The notes beneath the pieces are model-generated. The model was not told where the DNA came from. It searched no databases and saw only the letters and a program-made list of their open reading frames with translations. This document shows, one piece after another, positions 20,420 to 32,600 of a stretch of 64,000 nucleotides of DNA (within the stretch, counting starts at the first letter, position 1; the number at the start of each line of letters is the position of its first letter). Position numbers and translations under genes: made by a program. This DNA comes from Saccharomyces uvarum (Eukaryota; Ascomycota; Saccharomycetes; Saccharomycetales; Saccharomycetaceae): the NCBI GenBank assembly GCA_947243795.1, contig OX365938.1, positions 62,001 to 126,000 on the forward strand, read 5' to 3'.

Positions 20420-22207
20420 ATGTCAAGTTTATACCTTAAATCACCGTTACATGCATTCTCTGCTGGTCCAGACTCACATGCAAACGGATCTTATTTTGAT
20501 AATTTATTACTGCCTTCGTTCTCCAAACCGTCTAATAACAACAATAATAATGATCATAACAATAATGATATCACGGCTGGTAACAATATACATTCTGCAT
20601 GTCCTAGGAAATATTCATTTCACTCCCTCAATGTGTCACCAATTTTACCTCCATTGTCTTTGGCTAATGAAATACTCGGCAAGAAGTCAAATACCGCACC
20701 AGCATCACCACATCACATGTCTTACACTCCAATTTCGTCATTGACGCCCAGCAGCTCGCCAGAATTTAATAAGGCCAGCTTATCTCAAATCAGTTTCACG
20801 AACCCATTAAATTATGGGTCTAATCTAGGAATTTCATCTCACTCACAAGCTCAACTACCATTGTTGGACAGATTATCGTCCGTCTCTTTCTCTAAGAGAC
20901 CGGAACACTGCCAGCAAGCCTTACCGTCGTTAAGGCATCTACAATTACTACCCAGTCCTCTTTTACAAGAAAATGCAGCACGTTTCCCTGATACATCAAA
21001 ACGTACGCCTTATTGGAAAACCAATCTCACTCATTGGTGTAAGGATACAAACTATCAAGACTATGTCAAAATACGCGAAGGAGTGGCCCGATTTAAGCCA
21101 CTCAGTATACCAAACTTGGCACACGAAAATAATGATAGTTCAAACAGGGAAGGAAGTTTTTACAGCAAAGAATCAGAGTCAACTAGATCATCCAAGCATC
21201 ACTCATCGTCTAATTATACTTTTGCCCGTACTAAACTGATTCCCTCGATTTTGGAACCAAAAGATCAATTCAAAGATTTATCTAATAACGCATGGAGTAT
21301 CACTCCTCCTGTTACCCCACCAATGAGCCCACCGACTACTAGAACTATGGAACGAACATCTTCTAAAGATGCAAATAGTTCGTTTTTTGAAGATCAACCT
21401 AACAACAATGATCCGATATTCAATCCAATAATTAGTGAAAAGTTAGTTCAAGAAGTAAAACAACAAAGACAGTTGAAAAGGAGTTTATTTCCTACGCCAG
21501 CCCCCAGTCATAAAAAGACAAATAGTTTTAAAGCCTTACAAATGAAAAAATTGCTTGCCAACAGAGACATTCTATCGAATAATTCCAAATCCAGTATAAG
21601 GAAACCCTCAAAGAACAAAATCTCTAAACAAGCATCAAATGTTTTCCGTAACACTGCAAGACAATTGGTCATGAAACTGGATAATCCAAGCTACAGCTCC
21701 GTGTCATCATCTCCATCTCCTTCCACACCGACGAAAAGTGGCAAAACGAGATCGAGATCATCTTCACCTGTACGCCCCAGAGCACCCACTCAATCTCCAA
21801 TATCACCCAATTATCACAGATTTGCCCTAGATTCTCCCCCACAAAGCCCTCGAAGATCATCCAATTCAAGCATTACGAAAAAGGGGAGTAGAAGGTCTAG
21901 CGGCTCATCGCCCACTCGCCACCATACCAGAGTGTGCGTATCATGCCATTCTAGCGATTCGCCTTGTTGGAGACCATCATGGTCGCCAAGAAAGCAAGAC
22001 CAACTATGTAACTCCTGTGGCTTGCGTTATAAGAAAACACATACGAGATGTTTGAACGATATATGTCGCAAGATCCCCACAAAGGGTGAAATAAACATCA
22101 TGAAATCCAATGGCATAGACAGAGAATTCGTCCCTGAACGCAATTGTGAAATTGAAGGGTACCGCTGCTTATTCTGTAATTACATAACTGAGACTGTGGA
22201 GAACTAA
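20420..22207 (+). CDS. ASH1: Daughter-cell repressor of HO, Ash1
   Basis: This GATA-type zinc-finger repressor accumulates in daughter nuclei, blocks HO transcription and so prevents mating-type switching; its mRNA is carried to the bud by She2-She3-Myo4. The protein has 595 residues. Most of it is Ser/Pro/Asn-rich and low-complexity, with runs such as [12 protein letters not shown] and many SP/TP sites for cyclin-dependent kinase. The C-terminal GATA-like finger starts near residue 505: [12 protein letters not shown], then [10 protein letters not shown]. The last 60 residues are almost identical to S. cerevisiae. I chose the ATG at 20420, the residue matching the known N-terminus MSSLY; the upstream in-frame TTG is not used. 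Confidence 0.96.
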   Translation: MSSLYLKSPLHAFSAGPDSHANGSYFDNLLLPSFSKPSNNNNNNDHNNNDITAGNNIHSACPRKYSFHSLNVSPILPPLSLANEILGKKSNTAPASPHHMSYTPISSLTPSSSPEFNKASLSQISFTNPLNYGSNLGISSHSQAQLPLLDRLSSVSFSKRPEHCQQALPSLRHLQLLPSPLLQENAARFPDTSKRTPYWKTNLTHWCKDTNYQDYVKIREGVARFKPLSIPNLAHENNDSSNREGSFYSKESESTRSSKHHSSSNYTFARTKLIPSILEPKDQFKDLSNNAWSITPPVTPPMSPPTTRTMERTSSKDANSSFFEDQPNNNDPIFNPIISEKLVQEVKQQRQLKRSLFPTPAPSHKKTNSFKALQMKKLLANRDILSNNSKSSIRKPSKNKISKQASNVFRNTARQLVMKLDNPSYSSVSSSPSPSTPTKSGKTRSRSSSPVRPRAPTQSPISPNYHRFALDSPPQSPRRSSNSSITKKGSRRSSGSSPTRHHTRVCVSCHSSDSPCWRPSWSPRKQDQLCNSCGLRYKKTHTRCLNDICRKIPTKGEINIMKSNGIDREFVPERNCEIEGYRCLFCNYITETVEN

Positions 22208-22807
22208 TACATAGATAACTGAAACTCCTAGCAATAGCTCGAGTCATTATCACGATAAAGCTGTATAGTTCTCCGCTCATCGTCCACAGCTCTATATAAA
22301 CTACTAATACAAACACATTATCTCTCTCATCCTTGCTTTTTTTTTAGCACTTGCGACATCTTCGCTTTTTTTTCCCCCAATGAAATTTTTTTTGCGCCGT
22401 GCTGACGTTTTCCGCGCATTTCGAGGTGAAATCATTTCTGTAAGCTTCTTCCGTGTAATAGATTGAACACTTTTTTGCCAGTTTATTTTGAGGCTTTAAG
22501 GAGATTTCTGTCACATTAAAGTGACCCGTCTTACTTTGATCAATTTTATATCTTAGTCATAATTGTGCAGTTAAAGAGCACGGAAAGAAGAACGTTTCCA
22601 TCTTCAGTTTGTCATTTAGATTTTGAGACCAACTTTTTTTGTTTTTAAAAAGAAAGTAACGTTACATTTAGCTGTTCTTTAAGTTTTAACTAACCATCAG
22701 AACTTTTTTCTTCTCCAACACAAAGAATAGAGGCTATCGTGCTTTAAGACTTTGGTATCAAGATTCAATATCTTTTAATTTCTTTCCAGGTCACTTCATA
22801 ATTCGCG
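22208..22807. other. ASH1 3' region and SPE1 promoter
   Basis: The first part should contain the ASH1 3' UTR. In S. cerevisiae one mRNA localisation element (E3) spans the stop codon; I did not fold it here. T-rich tracts at 22336-22395 and 22627-22650 are typical promoter nucleosome-depleted sequence. No gene seen. Confidence 0.4.
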
Positions 22808-24211
22808 ATGTCTAGTGCTCAAATCGGCAATGCTCTGTCGAGTTCCACTACTACTCTAGTAGACCTATCGAATAACTCTTCTTCCATCCAGAACAAGCAA
22901 TACCGCAAGGATGATAGGGCCCTCAATAGCCTATTGGTTGACCTAAAGAATAACCCAGACTCGGGCATCCTGCCGCATGATCAATCACATGCTGAAATTT
23001 TCCAAGCTTTGAAAACTCGCATTGGTAAGATCAATAACGACACTTGTGATCCCGGTGAAGAAAGTTCTTTTTTCATATGCGATTTGGGTGAAATCAAAAG
23101 ATTGTATTACAATTGGGTCAAAGAACTACCAAGAATCAAGCCATTTTATGCAGTAAAGTGTAATCCCAATCCAGAGGTTCTTTCATTGCTAGCAGAATTA
23201 GGCGCTAACTTTGACTGTGCTTCCAAAGTAGAAATTGACAGAGCTCTAGCAATGAACATTTCTCCAGATAGAATCATATACGCTAACCCTTGTAAAGTAG
23301 CGTCTTTTATTAGATATTCAGCATCAAGAAATGTAATGAAATCTACTTTCGATAACGTGGAAGAACTATACAAGATCAAACAATTCCATCCCGAATCTCA
23401 ATTATTATTAAGAATTGCCACCGATGATTCTACAGCTCAATGCCGGCTTTCGGCTAAATATGGGTGCGAGATGGATAAAGTAGACTCGTTATTGAAATGC
23501 ATCAAGGAATTGGGCTTAAACCTAGCGGGTGTTTCATTCCATGTGGGCTCAGGTGCTTCTGATTTCACAAGTTTATACAAGGCTGTCAGAGACGCAAGAA
23601 CCGTATTTGAAAAAGCCGCTAACAAATATAACTTGCCGCCTTTGAATATTTTAGATATAGGCGGCGGGTTCCAATTCGAATCTTTCAAGGAATCGACTGC
23701 TGTTTTGCGTTTAGCTTTGGACGAATTCTTTCCTGTGGGTTGTGGTGTTGATTTAATTGCTGAGCCTGGTAGATATTTTGTGGCCACGGCATTCACTTTA
23801 GCAACTCACATAATTGCCAAGAGAAAGCTATCAGAAAAGGAAGCGATGATTTACACCAACGATGGTGTTTACGGGAACATGAATTGTATTTTATTTGATC
23901 ATCAAGCACCTCACCCAAGGACTTTATACCACGATTCGAAATTCTATTACGATGATTTTGAATCCACCAGCGCCGAACTCGATCCTATTAGCAAGACAAG
24001 AGCTACATACCCATATAAAGTGTCTATTTGGGGTCCTACCTGTGACGGTTTGGATTGTATTGCCAATGAATACTACATGAAGCATGATGTTGTTGTCGGC
24101 GATTGGTTCTATTTCCCTAATTTGGGCGCCTATACTTCATCTGCAGCTACTCAATTTAACGGTTTTGACCAGACCGCGGATATCGTTTACATCAATTCAG
24201 AATCCGACTAG
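22808..24211 (+). CDS. SPE1: Ornithine decarboxylase
   Basis: This PLP enzyme makes putrescine from ornithine, the first committed step of polyamine synthesis. It has 467 residues and the fold-type III decarboxylase signatures in order: PFYAVKCNPNP with the PLP lysine at K117, CASKVEID, FHVGSGA, LDIGGGFQF, EPGRYFVATAF and GPTCDGLD, whose C412 is the active-site cysteine. The C-terminus retains TAATQF-like SSAATQFNGF. The first 45 residues are divergent and low-complexity; in the family this region is tied to antizyme-driven turnover. TPO5, a polyamine exporter, lies elsewhere in this window. Confidence 0.97.
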   Translation: MSSAQIGNALSSSTTTLVDLSNNSSSIQNKQYRKDDRALNSLLVDLKNNPDSGILPHDQSHAEIFQALKTRIGKINNDTCDPGEESSFFICDLGEIKRLYYNWVKELPRIKPFYAVKCNPNPEVLSLLAELGANFDCASKVEIDRALAMNISPDRIIYANPCKVASFIRYSASRNVMKSTFDNVEELYKIKQFHPESQLLLRIATDDSTAQCRLSAKYGCEMDKVDSLLKCIKELGLNLAGVSFHVGSGASDFTSLYKAVRDARTVFEKAANKYNLPPLNILDIGGGFQFESFKESTAVLRLALDEFFPVGCGVDLIAEPGRYFVATAFTLATHIIAKRKLSEKEAMIYTNDGVYGNMNCILFDHQAPHPRTLYHDSKFYYDDFESTSAELDPISKTRATYPYKVSIWGPTCDGLDCIANEYYMKHDVVVGDWFYFPNLGAYTSSAATQFNGFDQTADIVYINSESD

Positions 24212-24721
24212 AGGAGATGTAATCGCTTACACACTTTCTCATTAGAAACAAAAAAAACAAGGAGAGGAAATACGCCGTCGCCTTGGTATACATGGGCGTC
24301 ACGCTGAGGCGGTCAGTGGATGATGATATGTCACGGTTGAAGAATCGCTTGCTCGTGAACACCAAAAAAAGCTTGTCTATGTTCAGAAGCATTTTTTTTT
24401 TATATTTAATTTTTTTTTTTTATGTTTAGTACGCACTATTTAAAAAAAGAACAGAATCTTTTCTTAGCGACCTTAATGGTCAAGTTTCTCTTTTTTTTTT
24501 CATGTTTTGGAAAAGGCGGACGAACATACATTGAACAGTAACTAAAGTGCTACCATACATACAACAGCAAGCGTACCAGCATCAAGAAGCTGTTCCTTTA
24601 ATCTTTTGTTTGTCCGCGGGTCCTTTCCAAACTGTCTTCCACACTTCCCTTAAGATTTGAAGAGGGCAGCACTACATCGATAGACTCATATTTATTTCAA
24701 AAGACATCAATTGACAACGGA
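24212..24721. other. SPE1-LOT5 interval with candidate replication origin
   Basis: This intergenic region between two plus-strand genes contains long T tracts at 24391-24430 and 24490-24500. Two perfect ARS consensus matches occur in the first tract (see separate entry). No ORF is supported. Confidence 0.5.
24398..24428 (+). other. Candidate ARS: two ACS matches in tandem
   Basis: TTTTATATTTA at 24398-24408 and TTTTATGTTTA at 24418-24428 each match all 11 positions of the ARS consensus WTTTAYRTTTW. The second also fits the extended 17-bp form (WWWWTTTAYRTTTWGTT) except for the last base. They share orientation, 20 bp apart, in a T-rich intergenic region, as expected for a yeast replication origin. 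Many chance matches are inactive. Confidence 0.5.
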
Positions 24722-25654
24722 ATGATGGAGAAGAAACCGAAATGCCAAATAGCAAGGACCAAGCCGTCGATTGAGAACGTCATACCATACAACCAATTCA
24801 AGAAAACACAGCCGCGATTCAACGGCAACTTTTCCACCCTGACCAATGATGAGGAATACATAATACTGTTTGGCGGAGGTCGAGACTTGGTCTTAGGCTC
24901 TTTGACGCCTTGTGCGAGCTCCCATTTGACCAACCAAGCCAGCTCACAGGACCCCAGCGAATATGGGACAGACCTGTTTGTTCTCAACAGCTGTATTGTC
25001 ATCTGGTTCAATGGGCTGGGATACGGGCTAGAAATACCATACAGCAGCGTTCTGTACCATGCATCGAGACGACTGCCGGAGGGAAGAGACGGGCTTCGAC
25101 TAGAGGTTTTGCTGACTTTGGAAAGGGACGAAGTGTTGGACATGCTATACCAAAGCCTCGCGCCAAAGGCCAGCGAATTCTGTGAGGACGAGGACGAGGC
25201 CCACAACTTGGCTTTCACCCTGCAGAGCGTGGAGCTGACCATCAGGCCCGAATACTCGATATACGATCGGCATTACAACAACGAAATCGAAACTCTCTTC
25301 ACGTTCGAGAACTTCGGCGTGAACAGGGGCGATGACTTGGTGAACAATTGTAATGAAGCGCTAGCCGTATGCATGGACCTGCACGGGACCGACGCGGGAG
25401 ACCAAGATCAAGATCAAGAACGAGACCTCGGCCTGGGGCTTGAGGGTGCGCTCGATTCCAACGCCACGTATGCTGCGCTAGGAGACACTATCCATGGACC
25501 GCCAGTGTTCCAGAACGATGGCCTGGCAGACGATCTGGACGGGGATCTCGTTATGGACAACGTGGTCTCCAGGGGCGGCCCGGAGGCCAGCATGTCTATG
25601 GAGTTCTACGCAAATCAAAACCTGACTGGCACGAAGAACGCCAGAGACGAATGA
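24722..25654 (+). CDS. LOT5: Lot5, pICln-like protein of unknown role
   Basis: Orthologue of YKL183W/LOT5, whose transcript rises at low temperature in S. cerevisiae; its biochemical role is unknown. The 310-residue protein belongs to the ICln/Lot5 family, with a PH-like fold expected over about residues 30-170. This includes [25 protein letters not shown] and an acidic stretch [10 protein letters not shown], as in pICln. The C-terminal 110 residues are acidic and variable, with a short [14 protein letters not shown] run. Translation could start at either of two consecutive methionines (24722 or 24725). Confidence 0.88.
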   Translation: MMEKKPKCQIARTKPSIENVIPYNQFKKTQPRFNGNFSTLTNDEEYIILFGGGRDLVLGSLTPCASSHLTNQASSQDPSEYGTDLFVLNSCIVIWFNGLGYGLEIPYSSVLYHASRRLPEGRDGLRLEVLLTLERDEVLDMLYQSLAPKASEFCEDEDEAHNLAFTLQSVELTIRPEYSIYDRHYNNEIETLFTFENFGVNRGDDLVNNCNEALAVCMDLHGTDAGDQDQDQERDLGLGLEGALDSNATYAALGDTIHGPPVFQNDGLADDLDGDLVMDNVVSRGGPEASMSMEFYANQNLTGTKNARDE

Positions 25655-26182
25655 ACAAGATCCATTACGAACCATGCCACTGTGCCACGCTCGCCTCGTC
25701 GTCTACGAGACCGTTTCGTTTGCCTTCGTATATACTGTTCTGTAGCAAAGTAATGAATGTTCAGCTGCCCGTATGGCCGCACGAAGGCTTAGAGTGTCTC
25801 CTTCTTGCAGACCGCATGTGAAAATAAGCAGCAAGTTCGCATCTGCACAAGGCAGCCGTGCACCCACGGCCCATCCTCGTGCGGGTAGCACCCACACGAG
25901 CCCCACATCGCGTCGTACGAGGTGCAGGCACTGCTCGTTGCTCCCCTCGTCCCCAACAACAAACGACGGCCCTAAAAAAAAACTTCACATGCCACAGCCA
26001 AGCATAATTACGCAACAGCGATCTCTCCGTCGCGCAAGCTAAAAGAAATTGTTGAAAAATAGAAATAATCGCAAACAATACGTTGTTGCTATTTAACGCT
26101 TCTGGTCTGACAGTTCGTGTGCCTTTCGGAATCACCTAAAAAGTGTTGAACGATTCACTGCGACAATAATCAGAGATTACAG

Positions 26183-26206
26183 TTGGCATTTTGGCATTTT
26201 GGCATA
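26183..26206. repeat. TTGGCATT octamer repeated three times
   Basis: Two perfect TTGGCATT units are followed directly by TTGGCATA, about 490-510 bp upstream of FAS1. No known yeast factor site is assigned. Confidence 0.9.
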
Positions 26207-26413
26207 CTTTTTATCGATTGAACCATCTCCTCCAAACAATTTTCTTTTTTTCTCTGTTCTGCAGGACCGATTAAAATTGAGTATATATACCATAATCTAT
26301 ATAAGCGGCTTCCAACAAAGTTATAGGGGAAACCAAAAAAATTAAAGGAAAAAAAAAAGGTATTGATAAGGAAAAACGAACCAAGGGACAAGAAATTAAA
26401 AAGTACATTCAAC

Positions 26414-26425
26414 TTTTTCACATTT
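26414..26425 (-). promoter_or_regulatory. Possible Ino2/Ino4 element (UAS-INO-like)
   Basis: TTTTTCACATTTG is one or two bases from the TYTTCACATGY consensus, on the upstream side of FAS1 at about -275. FAS1 is a known Ino2/Ino4 target, but the core here is CATTTG instead of CATGTG. Confidence 0.3.
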
Positions 26426-26693
26426 GTTATCACCTACACTACAAAAAGAAGAACAAACAGCTTTTCAAGGAACTTTCTCTCTTCCTCTTTCAATTATATT
26501 ATTTCTTTTTTTCCATACAGCTAAAGGTCAAATATATTCTTATATGCTCTTTGAATATTTATAAAAAAAAATATACAAAGAAAAGAAACTACAAGAACAA
26601 CATAAGATCATCCGGAAAATCAGATTATAGACTGAGATTTCGCTCATTTTAGTATTTATTCGCCACACTCTACTGCTCTATTATTCGCTCATC

Positions 26694-29600
26694 ATGGATG
26701 CTTATTCAACCAGACCATTAACGCTTTCTCACGGTTCTTTGGAACACGTGCTGCTGGTGCCTACCGCTTCATTTTTCATTGCTTCGCAACTACAAGAACA
26801 ATTCGTCAAGATTTTGCCCGCTCCCACCGAAGGGTTTGCCGCAGACGAGGAGCCTACCACACCTGCTGAACTAGTGGGGAAATTCCTTGGCTACGTATCT
26901 TCTCTGGTCGACCCTTCCAAGGTCGGTCAATTCGATCAAGTCTTGAACCTTTGTTTGACAGAATTCGAAAACTGTTATTTGGAGGGTAACGACATTCATG
27001 CCTTGGCCGCTAAATTATTAAAGGAAAACGACACAACTTTGGTAAAGACCAAGGAACTTATCAAAAACTACATCACCGCTAGAATAGTGGCCAAGAGACC
27101 ATTCGACAAAAAATCGAATTCTGCTCTATTTAAGGCTGTTAGCGAGGGAAACGCACATTTAGTCGCCATCTTTGGTGGTCAAGGTAACACCGACGACTAC
27201 TTCGAAGAACTACGTGATCTATATCAAACTTATCATGTCTTGGTGGGAGATCTAATCAAATTCTCCGCTGACACTTTAAGCGAACTGATTAGAACCACTT
27301 TGGATGCTGAAAAAGTCTTTACTCAAGGTTTAAACATATTAGAATGGTTAGAAACCCCTTCAAATACCCCAGACAAGGACTACTTACTATCTATTCCAAT
27401 CTCGTGCCCCTTAATCGGTGTCATTCAATTGGCTCATTACGTTGTCACTGCCAAACTTTTGGGTTTCACTCCAGGTGAGTTAAGATCTTATTTGAAGGGT
27501 GCTACAGGTCATTCTCAAGGTTTGGTTACCGCTGTCGCCATAGCTGAAACAGATTCATGGGAATCTTTCTTTGCCTCCGTAAGAAAGGCCATTACTGTAT
27601 TATTCTTTATCGGTGTCCGTTGTTACGAAGCATATCCAAACACTTCCTTGCCACCATCTATCTTGGAGGACTCTTTGGAAAACAATGAAGGTGTTCCATC
27701 TCCAATGTTATCCATTTCCAACTTAACTCAAGAACAAGTTCAAGACTACGTAAATAAGACCAACTCTCATTTGCCAGCAGGAAAGCAGGTAGACATTTCT
27801 TTAGTCAATGGTGCCAAGAACTTGGTCGTATCAGGCCCACCACAATCACTATATGGTTTGAACTTAACTCTAAGAAAGGCCAAGGCCCCATCTGGATTAG
27901 ATCAATCAAGAATTCCGTTCAGTGAAAGAAAGTTGAAGTTTTCCAATAGATTTTTACCTGTTGCATCACCTTTCCATTCTCATTTATTGGTTCCAGCTTC
28001 CGATTTGATTAACAAAGACTTAATTAAAAACAATGTCAGTTTCGAAGCTAAGGATATCCAAATCCCAGTTTACGACACTTTTGATGGTTCAGATTTAAGA
28101 GTACTATCGGGTTCCATCTCCGAAAGAATCGTTGACTGCATCATTAGATTACCAGTCAAATGGGAAACTACAACACAATTCAAAACCACTCATATACTAG
28201 ATTTCGGTCCAGGTGGTGCTTCTGGTCTAGGTGTCTTGACTCATCGTAATAAAGATGGTACCGGTGTTCGTATTATCGTTGCTGGTACTCTAGACATCAA
28301 CCCAGACGGTGATTACGGGTTCAAGCAAGAAATCTTCGACGTTACCAACAATGGGTTGAAGAAAAATCCAAACTGGTTGGAAGAATACCATCCAAGATTA
28401 ATCAAGAACAAATCCGGCAAAATTTTTGTCGAAACCAAATTCTCTAAATTAATTGGTAGACCTCCTTTATTAGTTCCTGGTATGACTCCATGTACCGTTT
28501 CGCCAGATTTCGTTGCTGCTACTACTAATGCTGGTTACACCATTGAATTAGCAGGTGGTGGTTACTTCTCCGCAGCAGGTATGACTGCTGCTATCGATTC
28601 TGTGGTCTCACAAATCGAAAAGGGTTCAACCTTCGGTATCAACTTTATTTACGTCAATCCATTCATGTTACAATGGGGTGTTCCATTAATCAAAGAACTA
28701 AGAGCTAAAGGCTATCCAATTCAATTCTTGACCATTGGTGCTGGTGTTCCATCTTTGGAAGTTGCCAGTGAATATATAGAAACACTAGGTTTGAAGTACT
28801 TGGGGTTGAAACCAGGTTCCATTGATGCCATCTCTCAAGTCATCAACATTGCTAAAACTCATCCAAATTTCCCAATTGCTTTGCAATGGACTGGTGGTAG
28901 AGGTGGTGGTCACCATTCTTTCGAAGATGCTCATACTCCAATGTTACAAATGTATTCTAAGATTAGAAGACATCCAAACATTATGTTGATCTTTGGTTCC
29001 GGTTTCGGTTCTGCTGATGACACTTACCCATACTTGACTGGTGAATGGTCAACAAAATTCGACTATCCACCAATGCCATTTGATGGTTTCCTATTTGGTT
29101 CCAGAGTTATGATCGCAAAGGAAGTCAAGACTTCCCCCGATGCCAAGAAGTGTATTGCTGCTTGTACTGGTGTCACTGATGACAAATGGGAACAAACATA
29201 CAAGAAGCCAACTGGTGGTATTGTCACTGTTCGTTCTGAAATGGGTGAACCAATTCACAAAATCGCTACCCGTGGTGTTATGCTATGGAAAGAATTTGAC
29301 GAAACTATCTTTAACTTGCCAAAGACCAAATTACTACCAACTTTGGAAGCTAAGAGGGACTACATCATTTCAAGATTAAACGCTGACTTCCAAAAGCCAT
29401 GGTTCGCTACCGTTAATGGCGAAGCTCGCGATCTAGCTACCATGACTTACGAAGAAGTCTCAAAGAGATTAGTGGAATTGATGTTCATCAGATCTACCAA
29501 CTCTTGGTTTGATGCTACTTGGAGAACCTTTACCGGTGATTTCCTACGTCGTGTTGAAGAACGTTTCACTAAGAGTAAGACATTGTCTTTGCTTCAATCC

Positions 29601-32600
29601 TACTCTTTATTAGACAAGCCTGATGAAGCTCTTGAAAAAGTTTTCAATGCTTATCCTGCTGCCAAGGAGCAATTCTTGAACGCACAAGATATTGATCACT
29701 TTTTGAGTATGTGCCAAAATCCAATGCAAAAGCCTGTGCCATTTGTTCCTATCTTAGATCCTAGATTTGAAATCTTCTTCAAGAAGGATTCATTGTGGCA
29801 ATCCGAGCACTTGGAAGCTGTTGTCGATCAGGATGTTCAAAGAACATGTATCTTGCACGGTCCTGTTGCAGCACAATTCACAAAAATCATTGATGAACCA
29901 ATTAAGAGTATTATGGATGGTATTCATGACGGCCACATCAAGAAGTTGTTACATCAATACTATAGCGACGATGAATCCAAGATTCCAGCCGTTGAATACT
30001 TCGGTGGTGAAAGCCCAGTTGACGTACATGATCAAGTTAAGTCTACCGCATCTGAAGACTCTGCTGTTTTCAAGGCAACTTCTTCTACAGATGAAAAAAG
30101 TTGGTTCAAAACTTTAGCTGGATCTGAAATTAACTGGAGACACGCAAGTTTCTTGTGCTCCTTTATCACTCAAGATAAAATGTTTGTTTCTAATCCTATT
30201 AGAGAAGTATTCAAGCCAAGCCAAGGTATGGTTGTTGAAATTTCTAACGCAAAGACTCCATCAAAAACTGTTATCACTCTTTCAGAGCCTGTACAAGGTC
30301 AAGTCAAACCAACTGTTACATTAAGATTATTAAAAGATAACTTGATTCAAATGGAAATGATTGAGAACCGTACCATGGATGGGAAGCCTGTCAGTTTGCC
30401 ATTACTATACAACTTCAACCCAGACAATGGTTTTGCTCCAATTTCTGAAGTTATGGAGGACAGAAACCAAAGAATTAAGGAAATGTACTGGAAGTTGTGG
30501 ATTGATGAACCTTTCAATTTGGACTTTGATCCAAGAGATGTCATCAAGGGTAGCGACTTCGAGGTTACTGCCAAGGAAGTTTATGACTTTACTCACGCCG
30601 TCGGAAACAACTGTGAAGATTTCGTTTCCAGACCTGGTAGAACAATGTTGGCTCCAATGGATTTCGCTATTGTTGTTGGATGGAGAGCTATCATTAAGGC
30701 TATCTTCCCTAACACAGTTGATGGTGACTTATTGAAATTGGTGCATTTGTCTAACGGTTATAAGATGATTCCTGGTGCTAAGCCATTGCAAGTTGGTGAC
30801 GTTGTTTCAACTACCGCCGTGATTGAATCCGTTGTCAACCAACCCAATGGTAAAATTGTCGATGTTGTAGGCACTTTATCAAGAGACGGTAAGCCAGTTA
30901 TGGAAGTCACTTCTTCTTTCTTCTACAGAGGTAACTACACTGACTTTGAAAACACTTTCCAAAAGACTGTTGAACCTGTCTACCAAATGCATATCAAAAC
31001 CTCAAAGGATATTGCTGTTTTGCGTTCCAAGGAATGGTTCCAATTGGATGACGAAGATTGTGATTTATTGAACAAGACTTTGACTTTCGAAACCGAAACT
31101 GAAGTCACTTTCAAGAACGCTAACATTTTCGCCTCAGTGAAATGTTTTGGTCCAATTAAAGTGGAATTGCCAACTAAGGAGACAGTCGAAATTGGTATTG
31201 TTGATTACGAAGCTGGTGCTTCCCACGGTAACCCAGTTGTTGACTTTTTGAAGAGAAATGGCTCCACTTTGGAACAAAAGGTTAACCTAGAAAATTCTAT
31301 TCCAATTGCTGTTCTTGAGTCATACACTCCAAGTACTAATGAGCCATATGCTAGGGTTTCTGGTGATTTGAACCCAATTCATGTTTCGCGTCATTTTGCT
31401 TCTTACGCTAACTTACCAGGTACCATCACACACGGTATGTTCTCCTCCGCATCTGTTCGTGCTTTGATCGAAAACTGGGCTGCTGACAGTGTTTCATCCA
31501 GAGTGCGTGGTTACACTTGTCAATTTGTCGACATGGTTTTGCCTAACACTGCTTTGAAAACATCCATTCAACATGTTGGTATGATCAACGGGAGAAAATT
31601 GATCAAATTTGAAACTAGAAATGAAGAAGATGTTGTTGTTTTGACTGGTGAAGCTGAAATTGAACAACCTGTTTCTACTTTTGTCTTTACTGGTCAAGGT
31701 TCGCAAGAACAAGGTATGGGTATGGAATTATACAAGACATCCAAAGCTGCCCAAGACGTTTGGGATAGAGCTGACAGCCATTTCAAAAATACTTACGGTT
31801 TCTCCATTCTGGATATCGTTAAGAACAACCCAATTAATTTGACAATCCACTTCGGTGGTGAAAAGGGTAAAAAGATCAGAAAAAATTACTCTGCCATGAT
31901 TTTTGAAACTATCGTTGACGGAAAGTTGAAGACTGAAAAGATTTTCAAGGACATTGATGAACACAGTACCTCTTTCACATTCAAATCTGCAACCGGTTTG
32001 TTGTCAGCTACTCAATTCACACAACCAGCTTTAACTTTAATGGAAAAGGCTGCGTTTGAGGATTTGAAGTCTAAGGGTTTGATTCCCGCAGATGCTACAT
32101 TTGCTGGTCACTCTTTGGGTGAATACGCTGCCTTAGCCTCTCTAGCCGATGTTATGTCTATTGAATCTTTGGTTGAAGTTGTGTTCTACAGAGGTATGAC
32201 TATGCAAGTTGCTGTTCCAAGAGATGAATTGGGTAGATCGAACTATGGTATGATTGCTATTAACCCAGGAAGAGTTGCTACATCATTTTCTCAAGAAGCT
32301 TTGCAATATGTCGTTGAAAGAGTTGGTAAGAGAACAGGATGGTTGATTGAAATTGTCAACTACAATGTTGAAAACCAACAGTACGTTGCTGCAGGTGATC
32401 TAAGAGCCTTGGACGCTATTACCAATGTTTTGAACTTCATCAAGTTACAAAAGATTGATCTAATTGAGTTGCAACAATCTTTGTCTTTGGAAGAAGTTGA
32501 AGGTCATTTATTCGAAATCATTGACGAAGCCTCCAAGAAATCTGCAGTTAAGCCTCGCCCACTTGTTTTGGAAAGAGGTTTTGCTTGTATTCCATTGCCT

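Larger units (their letters stand above)
25655..26693. promoter_or_regulatory. FAS1 upstream region
   Basis: A 1.04-kb region without a credible gene precedes FAS1. It holds a relatively GC-rich block (25670-25990), an 8-bp tandem repeat at 26183-26206 and a possible inositol/choline-responsive element at 26414-26425. A TATATATA tract at 26281-26288 and a purine-rich leader before the ATG at 26694 follow. S. cerevisiae FAS1 is driven by Ino2/Ino4, Rap1, Abf1 and Reb1; I found no perfect Reb1 site. Confidence 0.4.

Noticed and set aside
25761-26135. 124-codon minus-strand ORF upstream of FAS1
   Set aside because: Arginine/cysteine-rich translation of a GC-rich promoter block; another ORF overlaps it on the plus strand; no recognisable family.
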